Assembly: GCA_945898215.1 (NCBI GenBank)
Contig: CAMDHY010000035.1
Span: forward strand, 1-38,227
DNA: 38,227 nt
Direction of reading: 5' to 3'
Origin: Pseudoxanthobacter soli DSM 19599
GTDB lineage: Bacteria > Pseudomonadota > Alphaproteobacteria > Rhizobiales > Segnochrobactraceae
Part shown: piece after piece, positions 1-8,236 of the stretch
Numbering within the stretch: position 1 is the first letter of the stretch
Layout: each line of letters opens with the position of its first letter
Notes under the pieces: model-generated
The model's input: the letters and a program-made list of their open reading frames with translations, nothing else
Databases searched by the model: none
What the model was told of the DNA's origin: nothing
Made by a program: the position numbers and the translations under genes

Positions 1-642
1 GAAGTCGTCACCCACGCGGAAAAAGAAGCTGACGATCGCCTTGGCGAATTTGGTGTCGACGCGGTTCGGGTCCTGCACCACCACCGGCGGGCTCTTCGAC
101 AGGTCGACGTCGCCGAGGGTGAGCGACACCAGCGCCCCGTCGCGGATGCCGGTGAGGATGAGGAAGGCGAGCAGCGCGCGGGTGCGCCGGTCGAGCACCG
201 TGTCCGTCGGCACGGCCGCGATGGCGGCGCGCACCTGTTCGAGGCTCGGGAAGTCGCGATGCTTCGGCGCCTTCGCCCGCGCCGCGTCCCGGCGGGAGGG
301 AGTGAGATAGTCGACGTCGGCGCGGCCGATCTTCGACTTGAAGCCCGGCTGCCAGGCCAGCCAGACGAAGAAGTCGCGCAGCGCCGTCAGGGTGGCCGTT
401 TGCGTCGCGGCGCTGAGAGGTTCTCCGGTGCGGTGCGCCTCCGTCTCGGCGAGCCGCTCCTTGAAGCTGATTGCCTGTTCGCGCCGGAAGGTGGCGAAGT
501 CCTTCCCGCCGGTGCTCGCCTCAAAGCGCGCGAGCGCCTTCCGGGTGGCGTCGAGGCTCGCGTCGCTCTTGCCCTTCGCCTCCTTCAGCCAGCGCAGATA
601 GTCGCGCTTGATGCGCTCGTTCTTCGGGTTCAGCTTCGGCAT
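1..642 (-). CDS. Tyrosine-type site-specific recombinase, C-terminal part beyond the window
   Basis: The reading frame starts at an ATG at 642 (MPKLNPKNERIKRDYLRWLK) and stays open to base 1, giving 214 residues without a stop. The first half is an all-helical SAM-like core-binding domain; the catalytic domain begins near residue 130, and the motif ALLAFLILTGIRDGALVSL carries the first catalytic arginine (R167). The H-x-x-R box and the tyrosine nucleophile lie off the left edge. It belongs to the XerC/D-like integrases of alphaproteobacterial mobile elements and is not closely similar to the P4-type integrase at 2299-3495. The start lies 122 nt inside the upstream helix-turn-helix gene, in another frame, so translational coupling is likely. 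Family assignment is firm; activity cannot be judged because the C-terminus is missing. Confidence 0.85.
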   Translation of the reverse strand, partial: MPKLNPKNERIKRDYLRWLKEAKGKSDASLDATRKALARFEASTGGKDFATFRREQAISFKERLAETEAHRTGEPLSAATQTATLTALRDFFVWLAWQPGFKSKIGRADVDYLTPSRRDAARAKAPKHRDFPSLEQVRAAIAAVPTDTVLDRRTRALLAFLILTGIRDGALVSLTLGDVDLSKSPPVVVQDPNRVDTKFAKAIVSFFFRVGDDF

Positions 643-1138
643 TTTCCGGGTCCTTCTCGAAGTCACGATCTGCAGGGGGTTCGGAACACTCACTCAGTCG
701 TTCCGGTGCCGGCGTGTGCAGGTCGAGGATGGCGGCGAGGGCGGGCAGGTCCGACCGTCGCACCGCCTTGTGCATGACGGTGCCGCAGCACCCGCACAGC
801 GCCGTCAGCTTCGCGATCTCGGCCGAGTGCGGGCGGACGTCCGCCGTGTCGCCCCAAGGCGCGCGCGGCTCGCGGCAGCGGAAGCAATAGAACTCGGCCG
901 GGCGGCAGGTCCGCCGACGGCGCTTGCGGCGATCGGCGAGGAAGGCCTTCAGCGCGGCGCCGTGGATGAGCAGCGGCCGGCGATCGTCGAGGGCGGGGAG
1001 CCCCGCCTTCAGCCACTGGCGGACGGTGTTGCGGTGGACGCCAACGAGCTTGGCGACTTCCGCCACCTCATAGGTCGCGCCCTGCTTGATCCGCCGATAG
1101 CTCGGCGGACCCCGGCGGGCCTTCCGGCCGCGCGCCAT
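521..1138 (-). CDS. Helix-turn-helix / zinc-ribbon protein paired with the integrase
   Basis: A 205-residue protein. Residues about 20-50 form a MerR/excisionase-like helix-turn-helix (YEVAEVAKLVGVHRNTVRQW), followed by a basic stretch (DRRKRRRR) and two cysteine pairs (CFRC and CGCC, about 35 residues apart) that look like a zinc ribbon. The C-terminal 60 residues are acidic and low in complexity. Proteins of this layout are commonly found just upstream of the type of integrase encoded at 1-642 in alphaproteobacterial elements, so a role in directing or controlling recombination is a reasonable inference, not a demonstrated one. It lies 6 nt after the AlpA-like gene and overlaps the integrase by 122 nt. 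The overlap is long; the last residues may be under constraint from both frames. Confidence 0.75.
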   Translation of the reverse strand: MARGRKARRGPPSYRRIKQGATYEVAEVAKLVGVHRNTVRQWLKAGLPALDDRRPLLIHGAALKAFLADRRKRRRRTCRPAEFYCFRCREPRAPWGDTADVRPHSAEIAKLTALCGCCGTVMHKAVRRSDLPALAAILDLHTPAPERLSECSEPPADRDFEKDPENAEAEPEERAHQARLSALAEGGEGQERREPRRHPEGARAL

Positions 1139-1144
1139 CGTCCG

Positions 1145-1384
1145 TCAGCTCCGGCGGGCGACGGCGATGCGCTCGGCGATCCAGGCGTCGATTTCCGCCT
1201 CGATCCACGCGACGCACCGCTCGGTGATGGCGACGGGGGCGGGAAAGCGACCCTCCCGCATGTAGGCATAGATGGTGCTGCGGCTGAGGCAGGTGCGGGC
1301 CTTCACCGCCTCCAGACGGATGAGGCGGGGGCGGGCTGAAATCTCGGTGGCGGTCATCGGCGCTATCCGTGCTCGGTTGGACAT
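1145..1384 (-). CDS. AlpA-like regulator / excisionase
   Basis: A 79-residue protein of the AlpA (prophage CP4-57 regulator) family. The signature is RLEAVKARTCLSRSTIYAYM followed by GRFPAPVAI and WIEAEIDAWIAERIA, i.e. a winged helix-turn-helix with the typical R-x-G-x-F-P wing. AlpA proteins control the integrase of P4-like elements or act as directionality factors. An alternative ATG at 1357 (MTATEIS) would shorten it by nine residues; neither start has a strong Shine-Dalgarno sequence. It is co-oriented with and probably co-transcribed with the downstream helix-turn-helix and integrase genes. Confidence 0.8.
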   Translation of the reverse strand: MSNRARIAPMTATEISARPRLIRLEAVKARTCLSRSTIYAYMREGRFPAPVAITERCVAWIEAEIDAWIAERIAVARRS

Positions 1385-1486
1385 GCCGAGAGGATGGCGG
1401 CGACCACGGCGCCGAGATAGCCGGGAGGGATTGAAAAAACCTAGGCTCTTCAGATGCTTGGGAGCGGCAAGGTTCCGCCGCCGCCC

Positions 1487-2203
1487 TCATAAGGTCAGGT
1501 CGTCGTCCAAATCGGGTAGTTCAGAACCCTCGGTAGGGTTTCGGGAAATTTGAGCGGGAGTTTCCCCGAACCCAAGGGAGGGTTCGGTGTGAACTTGGGG
1601 GAGAGATGCGGTCGCCGGGGTAGCCGGCGCGCCGCCCGTCGGCTTCCAGTTGGCCACCTTGGCGATTTCTTCGATGCCGGTCATGTTCGGCGACCCGTCC
1701 TTGTTCAACAGGCCGTAGGTCGCGGCGTTCTCGCGCAACCAGGCTTCCAACGCCTTTTTTGGCGACTTCCCCCGCCACCGCTTCGGATCGGCCGTCACGG
1801 CCTTCCAGGCATCGACGGCGGCGGCGAGCTTGGGGACATAGAAGGCGCCGAATGGATTGGCGAAGTCATCGGCGCGGCTTGGACCTTTATGAAAAATGGT
1901 GCCCGTCAGGCCGCGCGTCTCCAGCCAGAGGCGATAGTCGTGGACGCTCAGAAGTGTGTCGTACCAATTGGTATCGCCGTTCCCATATAGGGCAACGCGT
2001 AACGGCTCCAGGCCACCAGTCGCGACTGCATTTCTCAATACGGCGATATGAACCGTTATGCTTTCCTTGACGCGATGCGGCCACTTTGCCGTCGGTTGAT
2101 CTTCATAGTCTGAAGGATTATAGCCTTCCGTGAGCAAGGCGAGCTGATAAATATTCAGCGCATTCGCCTTTATCCAGTATTCTAGCGGATCCATTTCGCT
2201 CAC
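1487..2203 (-). CDS. Hypothetical protein of the integrated element
   Basis: 238 residues, soluble, no signal peptide. I do not recognise a named domain. The N-terminal 60 residues (MDPLEYWIKANALNIYQLAL...) look helical. A central block around residues 140-190 (GKSPKKALEAWLRENA, then TGIEEIAKVANWKP) resembles uncharacterised proteins carried beside P4-type integrases in Hyphomicrobiales; this is from memory, not a search. The C-terminus is a low-complexity linker ending in an acidic tail (ELPDLDDDLTL), a layout also seen in proteins that dock onto partners through their C-terminal tip. Base composition is clearly poorer in GC than the core genes, particularly at 2000-2200, which fits acquired DNA. 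Confidence 0.65.
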   Translation of the reverse strand: MSEMDPLEYWIKANALNIYQLALLTEGYNPSDYEDQPTAKWPHRVKESITVHIAVLRNAVATGGLEPLRVALYGNGDTNWYDTLLSVHDYRLWLETRGLTGTIFHKGPSRADDFANPFGAFYVPKLAAAVDAWKAVTADPKRWRGKSPKKALEAWLRENAATYGLLNKDGSPNMTGIEEIAKVANWKPTGGAPATPATASLPQVHTEPSLGFGETPAQISRNPTEGSELPDLDDDLTL

Positions 2204-2298
2204 GAATCAGGTCGCTCGACACGGAAGCATCATCTAGCGCGGACGAATTCGCGTCTACCCTAGCCGCGTGACGATCTGCTACGGCCGAAGTGCGGACT

Positions 2299-3495
2299 TC
2301 ATTGCTGCCGCCGGAGCGCCTCCAGCATATCCGCCCACCACGTCATCATCCGTACCCGCTCGTCCCAATGCTCGCCGCGCAGGTATGCGCGCCGCACCTC
2401 GTTGTTCTCGGCGTGGGCGAGTTGGCGTTCGATGGCGTCCGGGTTCCACAGCCCGCTTTCGTTCAGGAGCGTCGTGGCGGTCGCCCGGAAGCCGTGCGCG
2501 GTGGCGACGTCCGGGCCGAAGCCGAGGCGCCGCAGCGCGGCGTTCAGGGTGTTCTCGCTGATCGGCTTCTTAGCCGCGCCAATGCACGGGAAGACGAAGG
2601 CGTCCGCGCCCGTGCACGTCAGGGCGTGTAGATCGCGGAGGATCGCCACCGCCTGAGGCGGCAGCGGCATGCGGTGCGGCCGGCGCATCTTCATCCGCTC
2701 GGCCGGAACGGACCAGATCGCCTTGTCCAGATCGAACTCGCCCCACCGCGCGGCGCGCAACTCGCCCGGCCGCGGGAACAGGAGCGGCATGAGCTTCAGC
2801 GCCGCGCACGTCGCCGGCTGCCCCTGATAGGCGTCGATGGCACGCAAGAGGGCGGCGAACTCCGGCGCGGTGGTGATGGCCGAGCGGTGCTTGACCTTCG
2901 GGCTCGTCAAGGCGCCGCGCAGCGCGAAGGTCGGATCGTTCTCGGCCCGTTGCGTCGCGATGGCGTAGCGAAAGACGGAGCCGACGACGGAGCGCATGCG
3001 CCGCGCCGTCTCGTGCAGCCCCTTCGCTTCCGCCGTCCGCAGCACTTGGAGGACGTCGGCCGAGGTGATGGTCGCGACGTCGCGTTCGCCGAGTTGGGGG
3101 TATGTGGCGCCGAGAAGCCAGCGGCGCTTCGCCAGCGTGACCGGCGCGAGCCCCTCCCGCTCCAGCTTGCCCAAGTGCTCTTCGGCGACGGCGCGGAAGG
3201 TGCTGGCCGGCGCGGCCTTGGCGGCGAGCCGCGCACCCTTTTTCAAGGCCGACGGGTCGGAACCCTCGACGATCGCCCGGCGAGCGGTGTCCCGCTGTTC
3301 GCGTGCCTTCGCCAGTGAGACGTCGGGATAGGGGCCGATCGCCAACAGCTTCTCGCGCCCGGCGATGCGGTACTTCAGGCGCCAGAGGCGCGAGCCGGTC
3401 GGATTAACGAGAAGGAACAGTCCGCCGCCGTCGGCGAGCTTGTACGGCTTCGCGGATGGTTTGGCGTTGCGGATGGCGGTGTCGGTGAGTGCCAC
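2299..3495 (-). CDS. P4-type tyrosine integrase
   Basis: 398 residues with the full architecture: N-terminal DUF4102 arm-binding domain (LTDTAIRNAKPSAKPYKLAD, GGLFLLV), a core-binding domain, and a C-terminal catalytic domain. Catalytic residues are visible: R242 in FPRPGELRAARW, H334 and R337 in HGFRAT, a later histidine in LAHAENN, and the nucleophile Y371 in RAYLRG. It starts with GTG at 3495; no better start is present upstream in frame. The gene begins 163 bp from the 3' end of tRNA-Leu and points away from it, the standard arrangement of a tRNA-targeting island. It looks intact. The island must extend left beyond the window. Confidence 0.95.
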   Translation of the reverse strand: MALTDTAIRNAKPSAKPYKLADGGGLFLLVNPTGSRLWRLKYRIAGREKLLAIGPYPDVSLAKAREQRDTARRAIVEGSDPSALKKGARLAAKAAPASTFRAVAEEHLGKLEREGLAPVTLAKRRWLLGATYPQLGERDVATITSADVLQVLRTAEAKGLHETARRMRSVVGSVFRYAIATQRAENDPTFALRGALTSPKVKHRSAITTAPEFAALLRAIDAYQGQPATCAALKLMPLLFPRPGELRAARWGEFDLDKAIWSVPAERMKMRRPHRMPLPPQAVAILRDLHALTCTGADAFVFPCIGAAKKPISENTLNAALRRLGFGPDVATAHGFRATATTLLNESGLWNPDAIERQLAHAENNEVRRAYLRGEHWDERVRMMTWWADMLEALRRQQ

Positions 3496-3510
3496 GGGGC
3501 GGGGCGCCTT

Positions 3511-3584
3511 GGGGGTATCGTTCAGGTACCCCCGAAAGTACCCCCAATTTTTCCGGCTGCCAACGGATGCCCCCAGATACCCCC
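3511..3584. promoter_or_regulatory. TACCCCC repeat cluster upstream of the integrase
   Basis: TACCCCC occurs at 3527-3533, 3539-3545 and 3578-3584, a near match TGCCCCC at 3568-3574, and the inverted form GGGGGTA at 3511-3517. The first two are 12 bp apart and the last two 10 bp apart, close to one helical turn, so they lie on one face of the DNA. The cluster sits between the integrase start and the tRNA 3' end. Arm-type sites for the integrase, or sites for the AlpA-like protein, are the likely explanations. Confidence 0.55.
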
Positions 3585-3658
3585 GGACCCTGCTGGACCG
3601 GATTTTCTAGGGTTTCTGCGGCTTTTCGGAGCTTTTACCACCTGCCCGGAAGGGTGGG

Positions 3659-3743
3659 TGGTGCCCAGGAGAGGACTCGAACCTCCACGGCTTGCACCAC
3701 TGGTACCTGAAACCAGCGCGTCTACCAATTCCGCCACCTGGGC
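3659..3743 (-). tRNA. tRNA-Leu(CAG)
   Basis: An 85-nt tRNA read on the minus strand, with acceptor stem GCCCAGG (3737-3743) pairing with CCTGGGC (3663-3669), discriminator A and an encoded CCA (3659-3661). The anticodon arm CTGGT-TTCAGGT-ACCAG gives anticodon CAG. It has a long variable arm as expected for leucine, and the T arm contains GGTTCGAGTCC. It serves as the integration target of the island to its left; the 3' end of the gene is intact. Confidence 0.96.
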
Positions 3744-3753
3744 AACGGCGATT

Positions 3754-3782
3754 CAGATACGGGGGCACCGGGCGGTTGTCAA
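3754..3782 (-). promoter_or_regulatory. Promoter of tRNA-Leu
   Basis: On the minus strand a perfect -35 TTGACA (3777-3782) is followed after 17 bp by -10 TATCTG (3754-3759), ending 10 bp before the tRNA 5' end. Confidence 0.75.
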
Positions 3783-3944
3783 TCGCGGCCGTGCCGGCGA
3801 CGGCTTCGGGGTGAGAAGCGGCGTCGCAATTCGCGCCCTGTCGCAGTGCGGCAACATCTCAATCATCCGGCGCCGTGTTATGGTCGAACCACGGCACGCG
3901 GGGATCGGCGTGGAAACGGTGCCGCGCGCTGGCGGGGATGGGTG

Positions 3945-5408
3945 ATGGTGGGGGACGGCGGGGCGGCACCGGGAGCTGGCGACGGGCGCCCGCTCCTGAA
4001 CGTCGGCCTGTCCGGCAAGCTCGTCGTGCTCACCGCGCTGTTCGTGATGATCGCGCAGGTGCTGGTCTACGTCCCGTCGATCGCCAACTACCGGATCTCC
4101 TGGCTGCGCGATATCCACGCCACCGCCGGCGTGGCGGCGCTGGCGCTCGCCTCCACCGAGCGGCTGCCGGATGCGCTCGAGGAGCGGCTGCTGACGTCGA
4201 CCGGCGCCATCGCCATCGCCCTCAAGGACGGCCGCCGGCGGCTGATGCTGACGCGCGACGCCGTTCCGCGGCCGGTCGATGCCCACGCCGACCTCGACCA
4301 CATCACCGCCACCGGCGCCGTGCTCGACGCCTTCGACAGCCTCCTGTTCGGCACCGGCCGCATCCTGCGCGTCACCGGCCCCCTCGCCGGCTCCGCCGAC
4401 CTCATCGAGGTGGTGGTGCCGGAAGACGACCTCGTCGACGCCATGCTCGCCTACTCGCGCTCGGTGCTCCTGATCTCGCTGGTGATCTCGCTGGTGACGG
4501 CGTGCTTCGTCTACTGGAGCCTCAGGCGCCTGACGGTGCGGCCGCTGCAGCGGCTCGCCTTCGCGATGAACCGCTTCGCCGAGGACCCCGCCGACGTCGA
4601 GCGGCTGATCGTGCCCTCGGACCGCCGCGACGAGGTGGGCGACGCCGAGCGGCACCTGCGCTGCATGCAGGACGAGATGCGGCGCACCCTCCACCAGCAG
4701 CGCCACCTCGCCCAGCTCGGCCTCGCCGTCTCGAAGATCAACCACGACCTGCGCAACCTGCTCGCCTCGGCCCAGCTGTTCTCCGACCGCCTCGCCGGCC
4801 TGCCCGACCCGACGGTGCAGCGCCTCGCCCCGAAGATCGTCCGGGCCCTCGACCGGGCCGTTGGCTACACCCAGACGGTGCTGTCCTACGGTGCCGTCAA
4901 GGAGGCGCCGCCGGAGCGCCGCCTGATCCGCCTGCGTGGCCTCGTCGAGGACGTCGCCGAGGTCACCGGCCTCGCCCAGCACTCGAACATCGAGTTCTCC
5001 CTGCTGGTGCCGCGCGACCTCGAGGTCGACGCCGACCCCGACCAGCTCTTCCGGGTGCTGCTCAACCTCGTCCGCAACGCCCTCGACGCCCTTGAGCGCG
5101 ACAGCGAGCCGAGCCTGGTGCGGCGGCTCACCGTCTCGGCCGAGCGCGTCGGCGCCGTCACCGTCATCACCGTCGTCGACACCGGCCCGGGCGTGCCGGC
5201 GCGGGCGCGCGAGCACATGTTCCAGCCCTTCCAGGGCTCGACGCGCTCGGGCGGCACCGGCCTCGGGCTGTGCATCGCCGCCGAGCTGGTGCGCGCCCAC
5301 GGCGGCACCATCGCCCTCGTCGGCGGCCCGCCCGGCGCCGCCTTCGAGATCACCCTGCCGGACCGCCCGGTCGATCTCGCCGCCGTGCGCCGCGCCGCCG
5401 GCCGCTGA
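3945..5408 (+). CDS. Membrane sensor histidine kinase (HAMP-HisKA-HATPase)
   Basis: 487 residues from the ATG at 3945, preceded by GGCGGGGA; the frame stays open upstream to 3846 but that extension is basic and unlike a kinase. Order of parts: first membrane segment (VVLTALFVMIAQVLVYV), a periplasmic sensor region of about 120 residues, second membrane segment (VLLISLVISLVTACFVYWSL), HAMP domain, H-box SKINHDLRN with phospho-acceptor H267, N-box NLVRNALDAL, G1 DTGPGVP and G2 GGTGLGL. All catalytic boxes are intact. No response regulator lies next to it in the window, so it is an orphan kinase whose partner and signal are unknown. It precedes lysK on the same strand with a 138-bp gap. Confidence 0.9.
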   Translation: MVGDGGAAPGAGDGRPLLNVGLSGKLVVLTALFVMIAQVLVYVPSIANYRISWLRDIHATAGVAALALASTERLPDALEERLLTSTGAIAIALKDGRRRLMLTRDAVPRPVDAHADLDHITATGAVLDAFDSLLFGTGRILRVTGPLAGSADLIEVVVPEDDLVDAMLAYSRSVLLISLVISLVTACFVYWSLRRLTVRPLQRLAFAMNRFAEDPADVERLIVPSDRRDEVGDAERHLRCMQDEMRRTLHQQRHLAQLGLAVSKINHDLRNLLASAQLFSDRLAGLPDPTVQRLAPKIVRALDRAVGYTQTVLSYGAVKEAPPERRLIRLRGLVEDVAEVTGLAQHSNIEFSLLVPRDLEVDADPDQLFRVLLNLVRNALDALERDSEPSLVRRLTVSAERVGAVTVITVVDTGPGVPARAREHMFQPFQGSTRSGGTGLGLCIAAELVRAHGGTIALVGGPPGAAFEITLPDRPVDLAAVRRAAGR

Positions 5409-5546
5409 GCCGACCCGCCATCACCAGCCTGGCCCCGTCGGCCTGGCGCCGCGCCGTCCACCCTCGCCATCCCCCGCTTTCCCGGCTACACGTCCGACCG
5501 CGCCCGTGCCCGCGGGCGCCGATCCGCAACCGGAGCCCTTGATCCG

Positions 5547-7187
5547 ATGTCGTCCTCCGTGCCGACCACCGCTGCCGCAGCCCTTTCCGACCTCGCCGCC
5601 ACGGCCCGCGCCTGGCCGTTCGAGGAGGCGAAGAAGCTCGTCGCGCGGGTGGAGAAACGCGGCGGCGGCACCGTGCTGTTCGAGACCGGCTACGGCCCCT
5701 CGGGCCTGCCGCACATCGGCACCTTCGGCGAGGTGGCGCGCACGACGATGGTGCGCCACGCCTTCCGCGTCCTTACCGAGGACCGCATCCCGACGCGGCT
5801 CCTGTGCTTCTCCGACGACATGGATGGCCTGCGCAAGGTGCCGGACAACGTGCCGAACCGGGAGATGCTGGCGGGCCATCTCGGCAAGCCATTGACCGAG
5901 GTGCCGGACCCGTTCGGCGAGCACGCGAGCTTCGGCGCCCACAACAACGCCCGCCTGCGCAGCTTCCTCGACACCTTCGGCTTCGAGTACGAGTTCGCCA
6001 GCGCCACCGAGTACTACCGGTCCGGCCGCTTCGACCAGACGCTGCTTAAGGTGCTCGCCGCCTACGACGAGGTGATGGCGATCATGCTGCCGTCGCTCAG
6101 GGCCGAGCGTCAGGCGAGCTACTCGCCCTTCCTGCCGATCTCGCCGACGACCGGCGCCGTGCTGCAGGTGCCGCTGGTGGAGCGCAAGGTGGAGGCGGGC
6201 ACGGTCGTCTACCGCGATCCCGACACCGGCGTACTCGTCGAGGTGCCGGTCACCGGCGGCCACTGCAAGCTGCAGTGGAAGCCGGACTGGGCGATGCGCT
6301 GGGCGGCGCTCGGCGTCGACTACGAGATGGCAGGCAAGGACCTGATCGATTCGGTGAAGCTGTCGGCGCGCATCTGTTCGGCGCTGGGCGCCCCGCCGCC
6401 CGACGGCTTCAACTACGAGCTCTTCCTCGACGAGAACGGCGAGAAGATCTCGAAGTCGAAGGGTAACGGTCTGACCATCGACGACTGGCTCGCCTATGCC
6501 TCGCCGGAGAGCCTGTCGCTGTTCATGTTCCAGAAGCCGCGGTCGGGGAAGAAGCTGTTCTTCGACGTCATCCCGCGCAACGTCGACGACTACTACACCT
6601 TCCTCGCCAAGTACCACGAGGAGAGCCCGGCGCAGCGGCTCGAGAACCCGGTCTGGCACATCCACACCGGCACGCCGCCGACCCTCGACCTGCCGGTGTC
6701 GTTCGCGCTGCTTCTCAATCTCGCCAGCGCCTCGAACGCCGACGACCGCGCCGTGCTGTGGGGCTTCCTGAAGCGCCAGGACGCTGCGCTGTCGCCGGAG
6801 AACCACCCGGAGCTCGACCGGCTGGTCGGCTATGCCATCCGCTATTTCCACGACCGCGTCGCGCCGACGAAGCGCTTCCGCGTGCCGGAAGAGACGGAGC
6901 GGCAGGCGCTCGCGGCGCTCGACGCGGCGCTGGCGGCGCTTCCGGCGGGCGCCGACGCGGAGGCGATCCAGGCGGCCGTCTACGAGGTCGGCCGCGCCGT
7001 CTTCCCCGACACGGCCAAGCCCGGGCCGGACGGCCGGCCGGGCGTGTCGCTCGCCTGGTTCGCGACGCTCTACCAGCTGCTGCTCGGCCAGGAGCGCGGA
7101 CCGCGCTTCGGCTCGTTCGCGGCGATCTACGGCGTGCCGGAGACGCGCGCCCTGATCGCCACGGCGCTCGCCCGCACCGACGGCTGA
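5547..7187 (+). CDS. lysK: Lysine--tRNA ligase, class I
   Basis: 546 residues. It charges tRNA-Lys with lysine using ATP in the cytoplasm. The class I signatures are present: HIGH-type motif PHIGTFGE with H56, and KMSKS-type motif K300-I-S-K-S in [11 protein letters not shown], within a Rossmann fold followed by a helical anticodon-binding region. The sequence ([25 protein letters not shown]) is typical of class I LysRS, the archaeal-type enzyme that replaces class II LysRS in many alphaproteobacteria. Length is normal for the family. Confidence 0.95.
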   Translation: MSSSVPTTAAAALSDLAATARAWPFEEAKKLVARVEKRGGGTVLFETGYGPSGLPHIGTFGEVARTTMVRHAFRVLTEDRIPTRLLCFSDDMDGLRKVPDNVPNREMLAGHLGKPLTEVPDPFGEHASFGAHNNARLRSFLDTFGFEYEFASATEYYRSGRFDQTLLKVLAAYDEVMAIMLPSLRAERQASYSPFLPISPTTGAVLQVPLVERKVEAGTVVYRDPDTGVLVEVPVTGGHCKLQWKPDWAMRWAALGVDYEMAGKDLIDSVKLSARICSALGAPPPDGFNYELFLDENGEKISKSKGNGLTIDDWLAYASPESLSLFMFQKPRSGKKLFFDVIPRNVDDYYTFLAKYHEESPAQRLENPVWHIHTGTPPTLDLPVSFALLLNLASASNADDRAVLWGFLKRQDAALSPENHPELDRLVGYAIRYFHDRVAPTKRFRVPEETERQALAALDAALAALPAGADAEAIQAAVYEVGRAVFPDTAKPGPDGRPGVSLAWFATLYQLLLGQERGPRFGSFAAIYGVPETRALIATALARTDG

Positions 7188-7205
7188 GCCCGAGCGGTGG
7201 ACGGC

Positions 7206-7225
7206 GTCCGGCCTACTGGCCGGGC
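7206..7225. terminator. Hairpin between convergent lysK and nuclease-fold gene
   Basis: CCGGCC (7208-7213) and GGCCGG (7218-7223) flank the loop TACT; one G-U and one G-C pair extend the stem to 8 bp. It lies in the 25-bp gap between two convergent stops and covers the stop codon of the minus-strand gene. There is no T-tract, so a terminator role is only suggested. Confidence 0.35.
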
Positions 7226-8211
7226 GTTGCCTCGGCGGGATCGTCGGTGGGGGCGGCGCCTTCGGGAGTGGCAACGTCCGCCGCCGCGCCACCGAGCGCG
7301 TCGTCGTCGTCGGGATCGTCCAGCCCCTTCGGCTCGGTCTGCCAGAGGCCGAGGTTCTCGTCGCGCGCCGTCTCGCCGAGGGCGGCGAGCGTCGGGGCGG
7401 CGGCGTCCGCCGGCGCGGCCCAGCCGTTCTCGACCAGCCAGGTGGCGATGTCGGTGCGGCCGACGCGGCAGCGCACGACGCTGACCTCCGCATCGTCGCT
7501 GCCGAAGCCGACCTCGCCGAGCGGCAGGCATTCCACCGCGCGGTGGCGGACGAAGCGGCGGAGCGCCGTGCGCGCCCGCGTGCCGCAGGACCAGCGGTTG
7601 CCGGCCGCATCGCCGCACTCGGCATCCGCGGCGGGCACGTCGACATCGGCGAGCCGCAGCGTGCGATCACCGGCAATGAGGGTGCCGGCGTCGCTGACGA
7701 CGACACGGAAGAAGCGGCGCGGTTCCACTGGGGCTGGCTCGGGGATCAGCGTCTTGACCTCCGGCGCCCTCTGCAGGCGCACGATTGGCCCGACCCGGAC
7801 CGGCGCAGCGCCGGAGACGACGCCACCGCCGACGTCGCGGGCCGGTGCCAGTTGATCCTCGACGGCGATGTAGCCCTCCGGCGCTTCGAGCGGCGGGGGC
7901 GCGCCAGGGGCGGCGAGGGGCCGCGAGGGCGCGTTCGCCGGCGGCGTCGCCGATCCGGCCGGTGCGGCGCCGGGATCGACCGGCACCAGCACGCGCGGCG
8001 TGGTCGCGGAGGACGGCGCGGCTGCCGGTGTGCCGGTTGCAGGCGCTCCGGCCGGCGGCGGCGTCGGCGCGGCGTCGGGCGCCCCCGGGCCCATCTGCAC
8101 GATGGTCTCGCCCACCGGCAGCGGCACTTCGCCGAGGAAGTAGTAGCCGGCGGCGGCGAGGATGGCGACGCCCGCGACGATCGTCGCGAGGATCTCGATC
8201 AGCCCGCGCAT
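7213..8211 (-). CDS. Membrane-anchored staphylococcal nuclease-fold protein
   Basis: 332 residues from the ATG at 8211 (a GTG directly before it is also possible). The N-terminus holds one membrane segment (IEILATIVAGVAILAAAGYYFL), followed by about 110 residues rich in proline and alanine, then an SNase/TNase-like domain (RFFRVVVSDAGTLIAGDRTL ... WLVENGWAAP ... ARDENLGLWQ), and an acidic tail. The domain keeps two cysteine pairs (AECGD/WSCG and ECLPL/VVRC) and the overall fold, but the catalytic arginine and glutamate of true nucleases are not evident, so nuclease activity is doubtful. It starts 25 bp after the S24 repressor gene, probably in the same transcript. Confidence 0.75.
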   Translation of the reverse strand: MRGLIEILATIVAGVAILAAAGYYFLGEVPLPVGETIVQMGPGAPDAAPTPPPAGAPATGTPAAAPSSATTPRVLVPVDPGAAPAGSATPPANAPSRPLAAPGAPPPLEAPEGYIAVEDQLAPARDVGGGVVSGAAPVRVGPIVRLQRAPEVKTLIPEPAPVEPRRFFRVVVSDAGTLIAGDRTLRLADVDVPAADAECGDAAGNRWSCGTRARTALRRFVRHRAVECLPLGEVGFGSDDAEVSVVRCRVGRTDIATWLVENGWAAPADAAAPTLAALGETARDENLGLWQTEPKGLDDPDDDDALGGAAADVATPEGAAPTDDPAEATPGQ

Positions 8212-8236
8212 CACAGCGGCCCCGTCCCGGGCGCCG

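Noticed and set aside
3753-5300. A 515-codon open frame on the minus strand
   Set aside because: It lies antisense to the histidine kinase, has the Asp/Glu/Arg/His-rich composition of high-GC shadow frames, and shows no domain.
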